Assembly (NCBI GenBank): GCA_038745585.1
Contig: JBCDLH010000015.1
Location: 1-64,000 of the forward strand
Reading direction: 5' to 3'
Length of the DNA stretch: 64,000 bases
Source: HLUCCA09 sp038745585
GTDB lineage: Bacteria; Pseudomonadota; Alphaproteobacteria; Rhodobacterales; Rhodobacteraceae
Shown: positions 33,936 to 42,414 of the stretch, piece by piece
Layout of the letters: each line of letters opens with the position of its first letter
How positions within the stretch are numbered: the stretch's first letter is position 1
The notes under the pieces: model-generated
The model's database searches: none
What the model was told of the DNA's origin: nothing
What the model saw: only the letters and a program-made list of their open reading frames with translations
Translations under genes and position numbers: made by a program

Positions 33936-36203
33936 CTACCCTAGCCCGCGATGGAAGGTTCGCGCGATCACCTCCTCCTGCTGCTCGCGCGTCAGCTTGA
34001 TGAAGTTGACGGCATAGCCCGACACCCGCACCGTCAGCTGCGGATACTTCTCCGGATGGTCCATCGCGTCGCGCAGCGTTTCGCGGTTGAAGACGTTGAC
34101 GTTCATGTGGTGGCCGCCATCGCCTGCAAACTTCGACAGGATGGTACGCAAGTTGGCGACTTGATCCTCCGGCGCCCGGCCGAGCCCCTCCGGCACAATC
34201 GAGAACGTGTAGGAGATGCCGTCCTGCGCGTGCTCATAGGGGATCTTGGCGACCGACGCGGCCGAAGCAATCGCGCCCAAATGATCGCGGCCATGCATCG
34301 GGTTGGCACCTGGGGCGAACGGCTCTCCCCGTTTGCGGCCATCGGGCGTCGCGCCCGTCATCTTACCGTAAACGACGTTCGACGTGATCGTTAGAACGGA
34401 TTGGGTGTGTTCGGCCTCGCGATAGGTCGGGTTCTGCCGAACCTTGTCCATGAAGCTGCGCACGACCTCGACAGCGATCTCATCGGCGCGCGGATCGTTA
34501 TTGCCATAGCTCGGAATGTCATCGCCCTCGATCTCGTAGTCGACAGCGAGCCCCGTTTCGTTTCGGATCACACGAACTGTGCCGTAGCGGATCGCCGCGA
34601 GGCTGTCGGCCACGACAGACAGCCCCGCGATCCCACAGGCCATCGTGCGATAGACATCCCGATCATGGAGCGCCATTTCCAGCCGCTCATAATTGTATTT
34701 GTCGTGCATGAAATGGATGATGTTGAGAGCCTGGACATAGACCTTGGCCAGCCAATCCTCGAAATGCTCGTACTTGGCCAAGACCTCGTCGTAGTCGAGC
34801 ACATCGCCCGTGACCGGCGCCATTTCCGGGCCGACCTGCGCGCCCGAAATCTCATCCTTGCCGCCATTGATCGCGTAGAGCAACGCCTTGGCAAGATTCA
34901 CGCGCGCGCCAAAGAACTGCATCTGCTTGCCGATGCGCATCCCCGAAACACAGCAGGCGATCGCATAGTCGTCGCCCCAATAACCGCGCATCAAGTCGTC
35001 GTTTTCGTATTGGATCGAGGATGTGTCGATAGAGACCTTGGCGCAGAAATCCTTGAACGCGCTCGGCAATTCGTTAGACCAAAGGACCGTCAGGTTCGGC
35101 TCGGGTGCCGGGCCAAGGTTGTAGAGCGTGTGGAGGAAGCGAAACGAGGTACGCGTAACAAGCGGCCGCCCGTCCTCGCCCATCCCACCTAGGCATTCGG
35201 TGGCCCAAACGGGATCGCCCGTGAAGAGCGCGTTATAATCCGGGGTGCGCAGAAAGCGCACGAGGCGGAGCTTGATGACGAGGTCATCGATCAACTCCTG
35301 CGCCGTCTCTTCGTCGAGCGCGCCGGTGGCAAGATCGCGCGTAATGTAGATATCGAGAAAAGCTGAGATCCGACCGACTGACATCGCCGCGCCGTTTTGG
35401 TCCTTGATCGCGCCGAGATAGCCGAAATAGGTCCATTGGATCGCCTCATGGGCGCTGGTCGCAGGGTACGATATGTCGATGCCATAGCGCTTGGCCATTT
35501 CCTTGAGCTCGCCGAGCGCCCGGATCTGATCGCTCAGTTCTTCCCGGGCGCGGATCGTGCCCTGCTCCATGACATCGGGCTCAAGCGAGCGGAGCTGCGC
35601 ACGCTTGTCATCGAGAAGCGCGTCCACACCGTAGAGCGCCACACGCCGGTAGTCGCCGATAATCCGCCCGCGCCCATAGGCGTCGGGCAAGCCGGTGACG
35701 ACGCCTGACTTGCGCGCGCGTCGGATCTCTTCGGTATAGGCATCGAAGACACCCTGATTGTGGGTCTTGCGATAGTCGGTGAAGATCTTGGTCATTCCCG
35801 GGTCGTGCGCGTAGCCGTAGGCTTCGAGCGCCGCGTCGACCATCTTGATCCCGCCATTGGGGAAGATCGCCCGCTTGAGCGGCGCATCCGTCTGCAATCC
35901 CACGATCTTTTCGCGCTCGCGATCAATGTAACCGGGGCCGAAGGCGGTCAGCGACGACGGCACCGACGGATCGACATCGAGGACACCCTTTTCGCGCTCG
36001 GCCGTGTAAAGCTCAAGGACCCGTGCCCAGAGCGCCGTCGTCCGTGCCGTCGGTTCGGCAAGAAACTCCCCGTCGCCCTCATAGGGGGTATAGTTGGTCT
36101 GGATAAAGTCGCGCACGGCGATCACATCTTGCCAGATGCCGCTCATAAAGCCCGCATGGGGGCCCTCGGTGATCCGCTCGGACGGTTGGTAGGTCTTCAG
36201 CAT
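33936..36203 (-). CDS. pflB: Formate C-acetyltransferase (pyruvate formate-lyase)
   Basis: PflB is the oxygen-sensitive glycyl-radical enzyme that turns pyruvate and CoA into acetyl-CoA and formate. The 755-residue protein has the adjacent active-site cysteines Cys417-Cys418 in IACCVSGM and the radical glycine Gly729 in RVSGYAVNF, and is of normal length. The two adjacent cysteines distinguish it from isethionate or choline lyases, which have one. It is followed by its activase and preceded by an FNR-type box. No formate channel gene (focA) is next to it. Confidence 0.95.
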   Translation of the reverse strand: MLKTYQPSERITEGPHAGFMSGIWQDVIAVRDFIQTNYTPYEGDGEFLAEPTARTTALWARVLELYTAEREKGVLDVDPSVPSSLTAFGPGYIDREREKIVGLQTDAPLKRAIFPNGGIKMVDAALEAYGYAHDPGMTKIFTDYRKTHNQGVFDAYTEEIRRARKSGVVTGLPDAYGRGRIIGDYRRVALYGVDALLDDKRAQLRSLEPDVMEQGTIRAREELSDQIRALGELKEMAKRYGIDISYPATSAHEAIQWTYFGYLGAIKDQNGAAMSVGRISAFLDIYITRDLATGALDEETAQELIDDLVIKLRLVRFLRTPDYNALFTGDPVWATECLGGMGEDGRPLVTRTSFRFLHTLYNLGPAPEPNLTVLWSNELPSAFKDFCAKVSIDTSSIQYENDDLMRGYWGDDYAIACCVSGMRIGKQMQFFGARVNLAKALLYAINGGKDEISGAQVGPEMAPVTGDVLDYDEVLAKYEHFEDWLAKVYVQALNIIHFMHDKYNYERLEMALHDRDVYRTMACGIAGLSVVADSLAAIRYGTVRVIRNETGLAVDYEIEGDDIPSYGNNDPRADEIAVEVVRSFMDKVRQNPTYREAEHTQSVLTITSNVVYGKMTGATPDGRKRGEPFAPGANPMHGRDHLGAIASAASVAKIPYEHAQDGISYTFSIVPEGLGRAPEDQVANLRTILSKFAGDGGHHMNVNVFNRETLRDAMDHPEKYPQLTVRVSGYAVNFIKLTREQQEEVIARTFHRGLG

Positions 36204-36316
36204 TTTGCCTCTCCCCTCATTGCGCCGCGCGCCCGCGCCGCGGGCAAATGGACATGTCGGATGCAGCTTTGTTGGTCAGATGCGAGTTTGTTGGCAGACG
36301 AGCGCCCCTTGCGTCC

Positions 36317-36330
36317 TTGATATCGGTCAA
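36317..36330 (-). promoter_or_regulatory. FNR/FnrL-type box upstream of pflBA
   Basis: TTGATATCGGTCAA matches the TTGAT-N4-ATCAA consensus in nine of ten defined positions. It lies about 114 bases before the pflB start. FNR-type proteins bind such sites without oxygen, which fits an oxygen-sensitive enzyme. Occupancy is inferred. Confidence 0.6.
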
Positions 36331-36417
36331 GTGCAGCGCGCCCGGCGTGTGATCCGGCCAATGAAACAAGGGGCGAATCAGATCAGTGGACGACGACGCC
36401 AACGCGTCGCGACGGCG

Positions 36418-37203
36418 TCACTCCGTCTCGGGTTCGGCCGCGACGAGAGAGGAAAGCTCGCCCGAGGCGGTCCCAAGCGCGCCGAGATAATCGAGCGCGC
36501 GCTCGGTTGTGAAGCGCTGCGTGGGCGCGTGGAAAGACAGGGTCGCCATCAGCCGCGCGTGGCTATCGAGGATCGGCACCGCGAGGGCGACCATGTCGTC
36601 CATGAACTCCTCGCGATCAAGCGCATAGCCCTGCGCGCGGATGTCAGCCAACTCTTCCTCCAACTCGGCGCGATCGGTGATCGTGTTGGCGGTTTGCCCG
36701 GTCAGCGTGGCCGCGGCGAGGTAGCGCCTGAGGTGGCTTACTGGAAGCGAGCTGAGATACATCTTGCCGCTCGCCGTACAATGAAAGGGGACGCGCGACC
36801 CCGGCGGAAGCTGGATGCGCAGGGGCCACTCCGTCTCCATTCGTTCGAGATAGAGCATCGCGTCCCGGTCCGGCAGGGCAATGTTGCAGGTTTCGCCAAT
36901 TTCCTGGCTGAGCCGCTTGAGGATCGCCTGCCGCGCTGTCCGGATGCGGAGCGAGGAGAGGATCCCCCCAGCAAGCTGGCGCAGGCGCGGGCCGGGGGAA
37001 TAGGTCCGGCCGTCGAGGTCGCGCTGCAGGAAGCCTTCCTCCTCCAGGGTCGCAAAGAGGCGGTGGATCGTCGGCTTCGGCAGATCCAGCGCCGCATTGA
37101 CGTCCGTGGGTGTCACCGGCACCCCGGCCTTTGCGACCTCCTCCAACACGAGGAGGAGGCGCAGGTTCGTCGGGATCGTTTCGCGGGTCGCGTCCCCGTC
37201 CAC
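36418..37203 (-). CDS. IclR-family transcriptional regulator
   Basis: The 261-residue protein has an N-terminal winged helix (about 12-65; VTPTDVNAALDLPKPTIHRLFATLEEEGF in pieces) and a C-terminal IclR effector domain (TCNIALPDRDAMLYLERME, FHCTASGKMYLSSLP, GYALDREEFMDDMVALAVPI). A GTG start at 37203 is chosen because TAGGAGAG lies seven bases before it; an in-frame ATG at 37254 would overlap the transporter gene. It is the last gene of the TRAP operon. Known isethionate gene clusters also carry IclR-type regulators, so it probably controls this cluster. Confidence 0.9.
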   Translation of the reverse strand: MDGDATRETIPTNLRLLLVLEEVAKAGVPVTPTDVNAALDLPKPTIHRLFATLEEEGFLQRDLDGRTYSPGPRLRQLAGGILSSLRIRTARQAILKRLSQEIGETCNIALPDRDAMLYLERMETEWPLRIQLPPGSRVPFHCTASGKMYLSSLPVSHLRRYLAAATLTGQTANTITDRAELEEELADIRAQGYALDREEFMDDMVALAVPILDSHARLMATLSFHAPTQRFTTERALDYLGALGTASGELSSLVAAEPETE

Positions 37204-37213
37204 GAAGGCTCTC

Positions 37214-38572
37214 CTAGAGCTCCGGCAAGAGCGCCGTCGACAGGAACGGCACAAGCGCCACGATGATCCACACGGTCAAAAGGGCCAGGATGTAGGGCCA
37301 AATGTACCGCAGGAGCCGGAAATAGGGCACACCTGTCACGCCCGAGGCGACATACAGATTAAGCCCATAGGGCGGCGTGATGAAGCCGATAGAAGCACCA
37401 ACGAGGAAGATCACCGCGAATTGCACCGGCTCGACCCCGACGGAATGGGCAATCGGCGCGAGAATGGGCGCAAGAATGATCGTGACGGGCAAACTCTCGA
37501 GGATCATGCCGGAGACGAAGACGATGACCATCGCGGTGAAAAGCACAGCATAATAGCCGCCCATCGAAGTCACAAACTCACCGATGACCTGCTGCGCCCC
37601 AAGGACCGACAGGATCTGTTGCATGACGACGGAGACGGCGATCAGTGGCGCGAGGATGCCGGTGATCTGCGCCGAACGCATTGTGATGGAGGGCAGCTCG
37701 ATCGGGCCGAAACCACGCACGATCAGCATTTCGGCGACAGAGCGGGTCTCCAACGGGGCTTCTTCTTCGTGGCGTGTGAGCTTGTTGATCGCGAGGCAGA
37801 TGAAGCCGACGACCACGCAAAAGCCAACGGTCACACCCGCCGCTTCGGTGGGAGAGAACTTACCCGTATAGATCCCCCAGAGGACCAGACCGATGGCAAA
37901 GAAGCCGAGCCAGGCGCCGATCCCTGTCTTCAAAACGCGCAACATGTTGAGCGGGATGAGATAGCCCCAGCCGTTCATCGTACAGACGATGTAGCAGGCG
38001 ATCATCATGCCCGCGACCATCAGCGCGCCGGGCAGGATGCCGGCCACGAAAAGGTCCGAGATCGGCAAGTTCAACAGGAAGCCGTAGACGATGAAGATAA
38101 TCGACGGCGGGATGATGATGCCGACGGTCCCGCCCGCCGCGGCTGTCGCCGCAGAAAAGCGCTCATCATAGCCGCCATTCTTCATCTCAGGGTGCAGCAT
38201 AGAGCCGATGGTCGCCGTTGTCGCCGAGTTCGAGCCCGAGATGGCGGCAAAGAGGCCGCAGGCGCCGAGCGAGGCCATCGCAAGCCCGCCGCGCACCCAG
38301 CCGAGACAGCTATAGGCAAAGTCCGACAATCGCCGCGCGATACCAGAGCGGTTGATGAGGTCGCCCGTCAGGATGAAGAGCGGCATGGCGAGCAGGGCGA
38401 AGCCGTCGGTAAAGACGTCCGACAGCGCCGCTCCGATGTTGTCGAGCGACAGCTCCAGCACAAAAGACATCCCGATGACCCAATAGCCGATCACCAGAAA
38501 GACGGGCGTGCCCAGCATAAAGAGGATCGTAACGCCAACTGAAAGGAGCGTGATGATGGTTCCGTCTGTCAT
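37214..38572 (-). CDS. TRAP transporter large permease, DctM type (probable isethionate)
   Basis: The 452-residue, highly hydrophobic protein is the large membrane subunit that couples sodium movement to solute import. It shows the DctM pattern: FALLAMPLFILTGDLINRSG, GLAMASLGACGLFAAISGSNSATTATIG split over one loop, and AATAAAGGTVGIIIPPSI. About twelve membrane helices can be seen. Its start follows the DctQ stop by one base, showing coupling. The substrate is inferred from the divergent dehydrogenase-xsc pair. Confidence 0.93.
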   Translation of the reverse strand: MTDGTIITLLSVGVTILFMLGTPVFLVIGYWVIGMSFVLELSLDNIGAALSDVFTDGFALLAMPLFILTGDLINRSGIARRLSDFAYSCLGWVRGGLAMASLGACGLFAAISGSNSATTATIGSMLHPEMKNGGYDERFSAATAAAGGTVGIIIPPSIIFIVYGFLLNLPISDLFVAGILPGALMVAGMMIACYIVCTMNGWGYLIPLNMLRVLKTGIGAWLGFFAIGLVLWGIYTGKFSPTEAAGVTVGFCVVVGFICLAINKLTRHEEEAPLETRSVAEMLIVRGFGPIELPSITMRSAQITGILAPLIAVSVVMQQILSVLGAQQVIGEFVTSMGGYYAVLFTAMVIVFVSGMILESLPVTIILAPILAPIAHSVGVEPVQFAVIFLVGASIGFITPPYGLNLYVASGVTGVPYFRLLRYIWPYILALLTVWIIVALVPFLSTALLPEL

Positions 38573-38573
38573 A

Positions 38574-39239
38574 TCAGTCGGCCCCGATCACGGCTGGCTG
38601 AATGAGCTCTTGTCCCGACTTAAAGTTTTCCCAGTCAGCCACCCAATTCTCGATCACGCGGCCCGCGAGCATCATGAAAGCAAGGGGGACGGAGGCAAGA
38701 AACCACCACTGCAGAACATTGTCTGTCCCGAGCATAATCTGAAAATTCGCGGCCGAATTTGCGACGAGGCGGCAGGACGTCACGATGACGACCCAGGAAA
38801 ACCCAATCCAGAGCAGGGCATCGAGCGACAGGCAACTAAACTGCCCGACCCGAGGCATGTTCGCACGAAATTCGGCAAAGGCGAGATGGGTCCGCAGCTT
38901 CACGTTATAGGAGCAGCCGACCCATGTCATAATCAGAAAGAGAAACGGCGGCAGCGTCGTCGACCACGGCGCCTGGACATTGAAGACGAAGCGCCGGATC
39001 ACCTCGACAAAAATGATCCCGCCGATGGCGAGGTAGGACGTCACCATGATCGTGGACTCAATGCGCCGGTCGAGCCAGGGAACGAATTTGTAGAGGAAGT
39101 AAAAGAGCAATCCGCCTGCGAGCGTCGCGATCAGGCCAAAGGGCCAGGCGGCGGGCGTTCGGATCGCTGTACGGATTTCAAACCAGTCGTTGGAAAAGAA
39201 CGACGCGATAATCTGGCCCATTCCGGAAATCAATTCCAT
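38574..39239 (-). CDS. TRAP transporter small permease, DctQ type (probable isethionate)
   Basis: The 221-residue protein has about four to five membrane helices in the DctQ order, with FVFNVQAPWSTTLPPFLFLIMTWVG in its second half. It is longer than the usual 160-190 residues because of an N-terminal stretch with an extra hydrophobic segment (PFGLIATLAGGLLFYFLY). It pairs with the DctM subunit one base downstream. Confidence 0.88.
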   Translation of the reverse strand: MELISGMGQIIASFFSNDWFEIRTAIRTPAAWPFGLIATLAGGLLFYFLYKFVPWLDRRIESTIMVTSYLAIGGIIFVEVIRRFVFNVQAPWSTTLPPFLFLIMTWVGCSYNVKLRTHLAFAEFRANMPRVGQFSCLSLDALLWIGFSWVVIVTSCRLVANSAANFQIMLGTDNVLQWWFLASVPLAFMMLAGRVIENWVADWENFKSGQELIQPAVIGAD

Positions 39240-39330
39240 CCGGCCCCTCCCTAATGCTGCGACGCGCGTCCGCCTGGGCCTGCCTCATTCGCGTGGGCAG
39301 GTGTTCAAGGGCGGGGCGCTGGATGGAGTG

Positions 39331-39355
39331 GAGGGGGCGACGGCGCCGCCCCCTC
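39331..39355 (-). terminator. GC-rich hairpin between the TRAP binding-protein and permease genes
   Basis: GAGGGGGCG and CGCCCCCTC pair perfectly over nine bases with a seven-base loop. It lies between the binding-protein stop and the DctQ start. There is no T-tract. It may reduce read-through or protect the upstream message, giving more binding protein than permease. Confidence 0.5.
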
Positions 39356-39377
39356 GCTGTTCGGATTGGCGCGCCGA

Positions 39378-40613
39378 TCAGACGCCGCGCCACCAGCGGC
39401 GCGGCTCGACATTTTCGGCCAGCGTGTCGACTGGGATCTCGCGCGCAACGTTGTAGATCTCTTGATAGGTGTCGGCGCCGCCCTGCCAGCTGTTGATCCG
39501 CTCGCGCCACTGGTTCCACGGATCGGGGTTGAACTCGGGCGAACACATCTCTTCGGCCATCTTGATCTGCTCGGGCGCGAGCTCGGCCACGCGCACGTTG
39601 TTCTCGGCAAAGATCGTGCCGGGCAGCTGCGGGTTGGAGAAGCCGACGGTGTTGACGAGCGCGGCCTCGTTGGCGGCTTGGACATGGACCTGCGTAAGAT
39701 AGGCCGATTCCATGATCGCGTCCTGCAGGTAGCCTTCGAGCCCGTCAAAGACCTCTGCCGACATCGCCGTATGCTCGGTGCCGCAGAAGAACTTCAGATC
39801 GACCGACTGGCTCACGACCGGGCTCATATTGGCGTAAGCCACGGCCGACGCCCAGGTTTCGGCGCCGTCGATCAGGCCCTGGCGCAGGCCGTCGAGCGTC
39901 TCCTCCCAGGCAATCGGCGTCGGGTTGAGGTTTAGCAGTTGCATCGCGATCCTGCCGAGCTGCGTGCCCGTAACCCGGTTCCGCGTGCCGAAAAGCTCTT
40001 CGATCGAGGTCACCGTCTCCCGTTCGGCGAAGGACTGGCCGAGCTGGATGCCGCGCAACTCCGCATGGCTGAAGAGGAACTTCAGGCCGTGTCGCCGCTC
40101 CATCGGCTCGCGCAGCATCGACATCGAAGCCGGATGGTAGAGGAAGTAGTACTGCGCCGCCCGGCTTGGGAACATGTAGGCGTAGTCGAGCACATTGAGA
40201 TATGGGACGGCGCCCGCGGAGTTCTGCGTTGAGGCGGCATACATGTCGATCACGCCGTTCTGCGTTTTCTCAGCGCAGTTGAGCTGACCGCAGATCTGAT
40301 TGTCGCCGATAAACTCGACCCGGATCTCACCCTCAGTCCGCTCTTCGAGATCGCGCAGAAACTCAAGGACACCAGCACGCTCGATTAAAAGGTTGCGCTG
40401 GTTAAAGCCCGCGGCACCCATCTTGAGCGTGTGCTTGGGCTCATTAGCAAAGCGCTTTTCATACGTCGATTCTGCGGCGCGGGCGAGCGAAGCAAGCGAG
40501 AACGTGCCCGCCATCGAAGCCGCGCCAAGAATGACCGACGACATGCCGTAAGTGCCGGAGAGCCGAAAGAAATCTCTGCGCGAGATCTGGCTGAGTGCTC
40601 GTGATGCTTTCAT
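39378..40613 (-). CDS. TRAP transporter substrate-binding protein, DctP type, Tat-exported
   Basis: The 411-residue protein captures solute in the periplasm for the DctQM permease. Its N terminus is a Tat signal: SRRDFFRLSG with the arginine pair at 12-13, then a hydrophobic stretch ending ARA. The body has the DctP features GEIRVEFIGDNQICGQLNCAEKTQ in part, PMERRHGLKFLF and TGTQLGRIAMQLLNLNPTPIAWEE in part. It is larger than the usual 330-residue binding protein and of the Tat-dependent subfamily. The solute is inferred to be isethionate. Confidence 0.9.
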   Translation of the reverse strand: MKASRALSQISRRDFFRLSGTYGMSSVILGAASMAGTFSLASLARAAESTYEKRFANEPKHTLKMGAAGFNQRNLLIERAGVLEFLRDLEERTEGEIRVEFIGDNQICGQLNCAEKTQNGVIDMYAASTQNSAGAVPYLNVLDYAYMFPSRAAQYYFLYHPASMSMLREPMERRHGLKFLFSHAELRGIQLGQSFAERETVTSIEELFGTRNRVTGTQLGRIAMQLLNLNPTPIAWEETLDGLRQGLIDGAETWASAVAYANMSPVVSQSVDLKFFCGTEHTAMSAEVFDGLEGYLQDAIMESAYLTQVHVQAANEAALVNTVGFSNPQLPGTIFAENNVRVAELAPEQIKMAEEMCSPEFNPDPWNQWRERINSWQGGADTYQEIYNVAREIPVDTLAENVEPRRWWRGV

Positions 40614-40636
40614 GATTTTCCTCCCTGGAGCGCAAA

Positions 40637-40657
40637 AATGATACTTGCGGTCTCATT
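40637..40657. promoter_or_regulatory. Inverted repeat in the divergent TRAP/dehydrogenase promoter region
   Basis: AATGA-N11-TCATT lies in the 118-base interval between the two divergent transcripts. It is a reasonable operator candidate for the IclR regulator, but the match is to no known consensus. Confidence 0.3.
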
Positions 40658-40731
40658 ATTGCCCATCTATCTACCGTAGTGGCAAGTGAAATGTTTCCTA
40701 TGCCCTCCGACGACGCAAGGAAAACCATGAA

Positions 40732-42366
40732 ATGCCCGACATTGCAGCAGACTATGTAATCGTGGGCGCTGGCTCTGCCGGCTGCGTTTTGGCGAACCGG
40801 CTCTCTGCTGATCCGAAGGTCTCCGTCGTGCTGCTCGAGGCGGGCGGGCGTGACTGGAACCCCTGGATCCACATTCCCGTCGGCTATTTCAAAACGATGC
40901 ATAACCCGAGCCTCGACTGGTGCTACCGGACCGAGCCAGATCCTGGCCTCAACGGGCGGCAACTCGATTGGCCGCGCGGCAAGGTTCTTGGCGGGTCGTC
41001 GTCGCTCAACGGATTGCTTTACGTGCGCGGGCAGCCCGAGGATTACGACCGCTGGCGCCAGATGGGAAACCCCGGCTGGGGCTGGGATGATGTGCTGCCG
41101 CTCTTCAAGCGCTCGGAAAAGCAAGAGCGCGGTGCCGACGCGTTTCACGGCGACGAAGGCACGCTACGCGTGTCCAACATGCGCCTGCAGCGCCCGATCT
41201 GCGATGCGTGGGTCGCCGCTGCGCAGGCCGCGGGCTATCCGTTCAACCCCGATTACAACGGTGCATCGCAAGAGGGCGTGGGCTATTTTCAGCTTACCGC
41301 TCACAAGGGCCGGCGCTGCTCCAGCGCTGTCGCGTTCCTTAACCCGGCGCGCAGCCGGCCAAACCTGACGATCCTCACCCGCGCGCAGACGCAGCGCATT
41401 CTGATCGAAGAGGGCCGCGCAACGGGCGTCGTCTATCGCGACAAGTCTGGGACGAAGAAGACGGTGCGCGCCCGGGCGGAGGTGATCCTGTCTTCCGGCG
41501 CTATCGGCTCGCCGCAGATCCTGATGTGTTCGGGACTTGGAGAGGGCGCGCAGCTTCGGGAGCACGGGATCGACACGCTGCGCGACCTGCCCGGCGTCGG
41601 AAAAAACCTCCAGGATCATTTGCAGGCCCGCCTCGTCTTTAAGTGCAACGAGCCGACGCTCAACGACGAGGTGCGCAGCCTATTCAACCAGGCCCGCATC
41701 GCGCTCAAATACGCGATGTTCCGCGCCGGTCCGATGACGATGGCGGCGAGCCTCGCGACAGGCTTTCTCAGAACCGGCGAGCATGTACAGACGCCCGACA
41801 TCCAATTTCACATACAACCTTGGTCCGCTGACAGCCCCGGCGAAGGGGTGCATCCGTTCTCGGCCTTCACGACCTCAGTCTGCCAATTGCGGCCCGAGAG
41901 CCGCGGCGAGATCCGCCTCGCCGCGCCCGACATCCGCGTCTACCCCAAGATCCACCCGAACTACCTCGCGACCGAGACCGATTGCCGGACCATAGTCGAG
42001 GGGGTGAAGATCGCACGCCAAATCGCACGCACGGCCCCACTTGCAGGCAAGATCGCCGAAGAATTCCGACCGAGCGCCGGTTTGGAGATGGACGATTACG
42101 ACGGCACGCTCGATTGGGCGCGTAACAATTCCGTCTCGATCTACCACCCCACCGGCACCTGCAAGATGGGGAGCGGGCCCGACGCCGTTGTCGATGAACG
42201 CCTCCGCGTCCACGGCATCGTCGGCTTGCGCATTGCAGATTGCTCTATCATGCCCGAAATCGTGTCGGGCAACACCAATGCCCCCGCGATCATGATCGGA
42301 GAGAAAGCCTCCGACCTGATCCGGGAGGATCGCCGCGCCGGGGCCGCACGCCCCATCTCGGCCTGA
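40732..42366 (+). CDS. iseJ: GMC-family FAD dehydrogenase, probable isethionate dehydrogenase
   Basis: The 544-residue flavoprotein has the FAD-binding motif VIVGAGSAGCVLANRL (G12-G17), the GMC signature GKVLGGSSSLNGLLYVRG and the C-terminal HPTGTCKMG and SGNTNAPAIMIGEKASDLI. GMC enzymes oxidise alcohols. Known isethionate dehydrogenases (IseJ) are GMC proteins that oxidise isethionate to sulfoacetaldehyde. Placement 48 bases before xsc and divergent from a TRAP operon supports that role. Choline dehydrogenase is a close relative and the main alternative, but no betaine gene is near. Confidence 0.75.
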   Translation: MPDIAADYVIVGAGSAGCVLANRLSADPKVSVVLLEAGGRDWNPWIHIPVGYFKTMHNPSLDWCYRTEPDPGLNGRQLDWPRGKVLGGSSSLNGLLYVRGQPEDYDRWRQMGNPGWGWDDVLPLFKRSEKQERGADAFHGDEGTLRVSNMRLQRPICDAWVAAAQAAGYPFNPDYNGASQEGVGYFQLTAHKGRRCSSAVAFLNPARSRPNLTILTRAQTQRILIEEGRATGVVYRDKSGTKKTVRARAEVILSSGAIGSPQILMCSGLGEGAQLREHGIDTLRDLPGVGKNLQDHLQARLVFKCNEPTLNDEVRSLFNQARIALKYAMFRAGPMTMAASLATGFLRTGEHVQTPDIQFHIQPWSADSPGEGVHPFSAFTTSVCQLRPESRGEIRLAAPDIRVYPKIHPNYLATETDCRTIVEGVKIARQIARTAPLAGKIAEEFRPSAGLEMDDYDGTLDWARNNSVSIYHPTGTCKMGSGPDAVVDERLRVHGIVGLRIADCSIMPEIVSGNTNAPAIMIGEKASDLIREDRRAGAARPISA

Positions 42367-42414
42367 AACGCCAACCGCCATGCAACCCGAGACGCCAGAC
42401 GAAGGATGACGCCA

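Noticed and set aside
33936..36203. The glycyl-radical enzyme as an isethionate sulfite-lyase, given the adjacent sulfonate genes
   Set aside because: It has the adjacent cysteine pair and full sequence character of pyruvate formate-lyase. The neighbouring pathway is the oxidative, Xsc-based one.
37097..38542. A 481-codon antisense frame over the TRAP permease
   Set aside because: Its composition (very rich in D, H, R) is the mirror of hydrophobic membrane codons, not a real protein.
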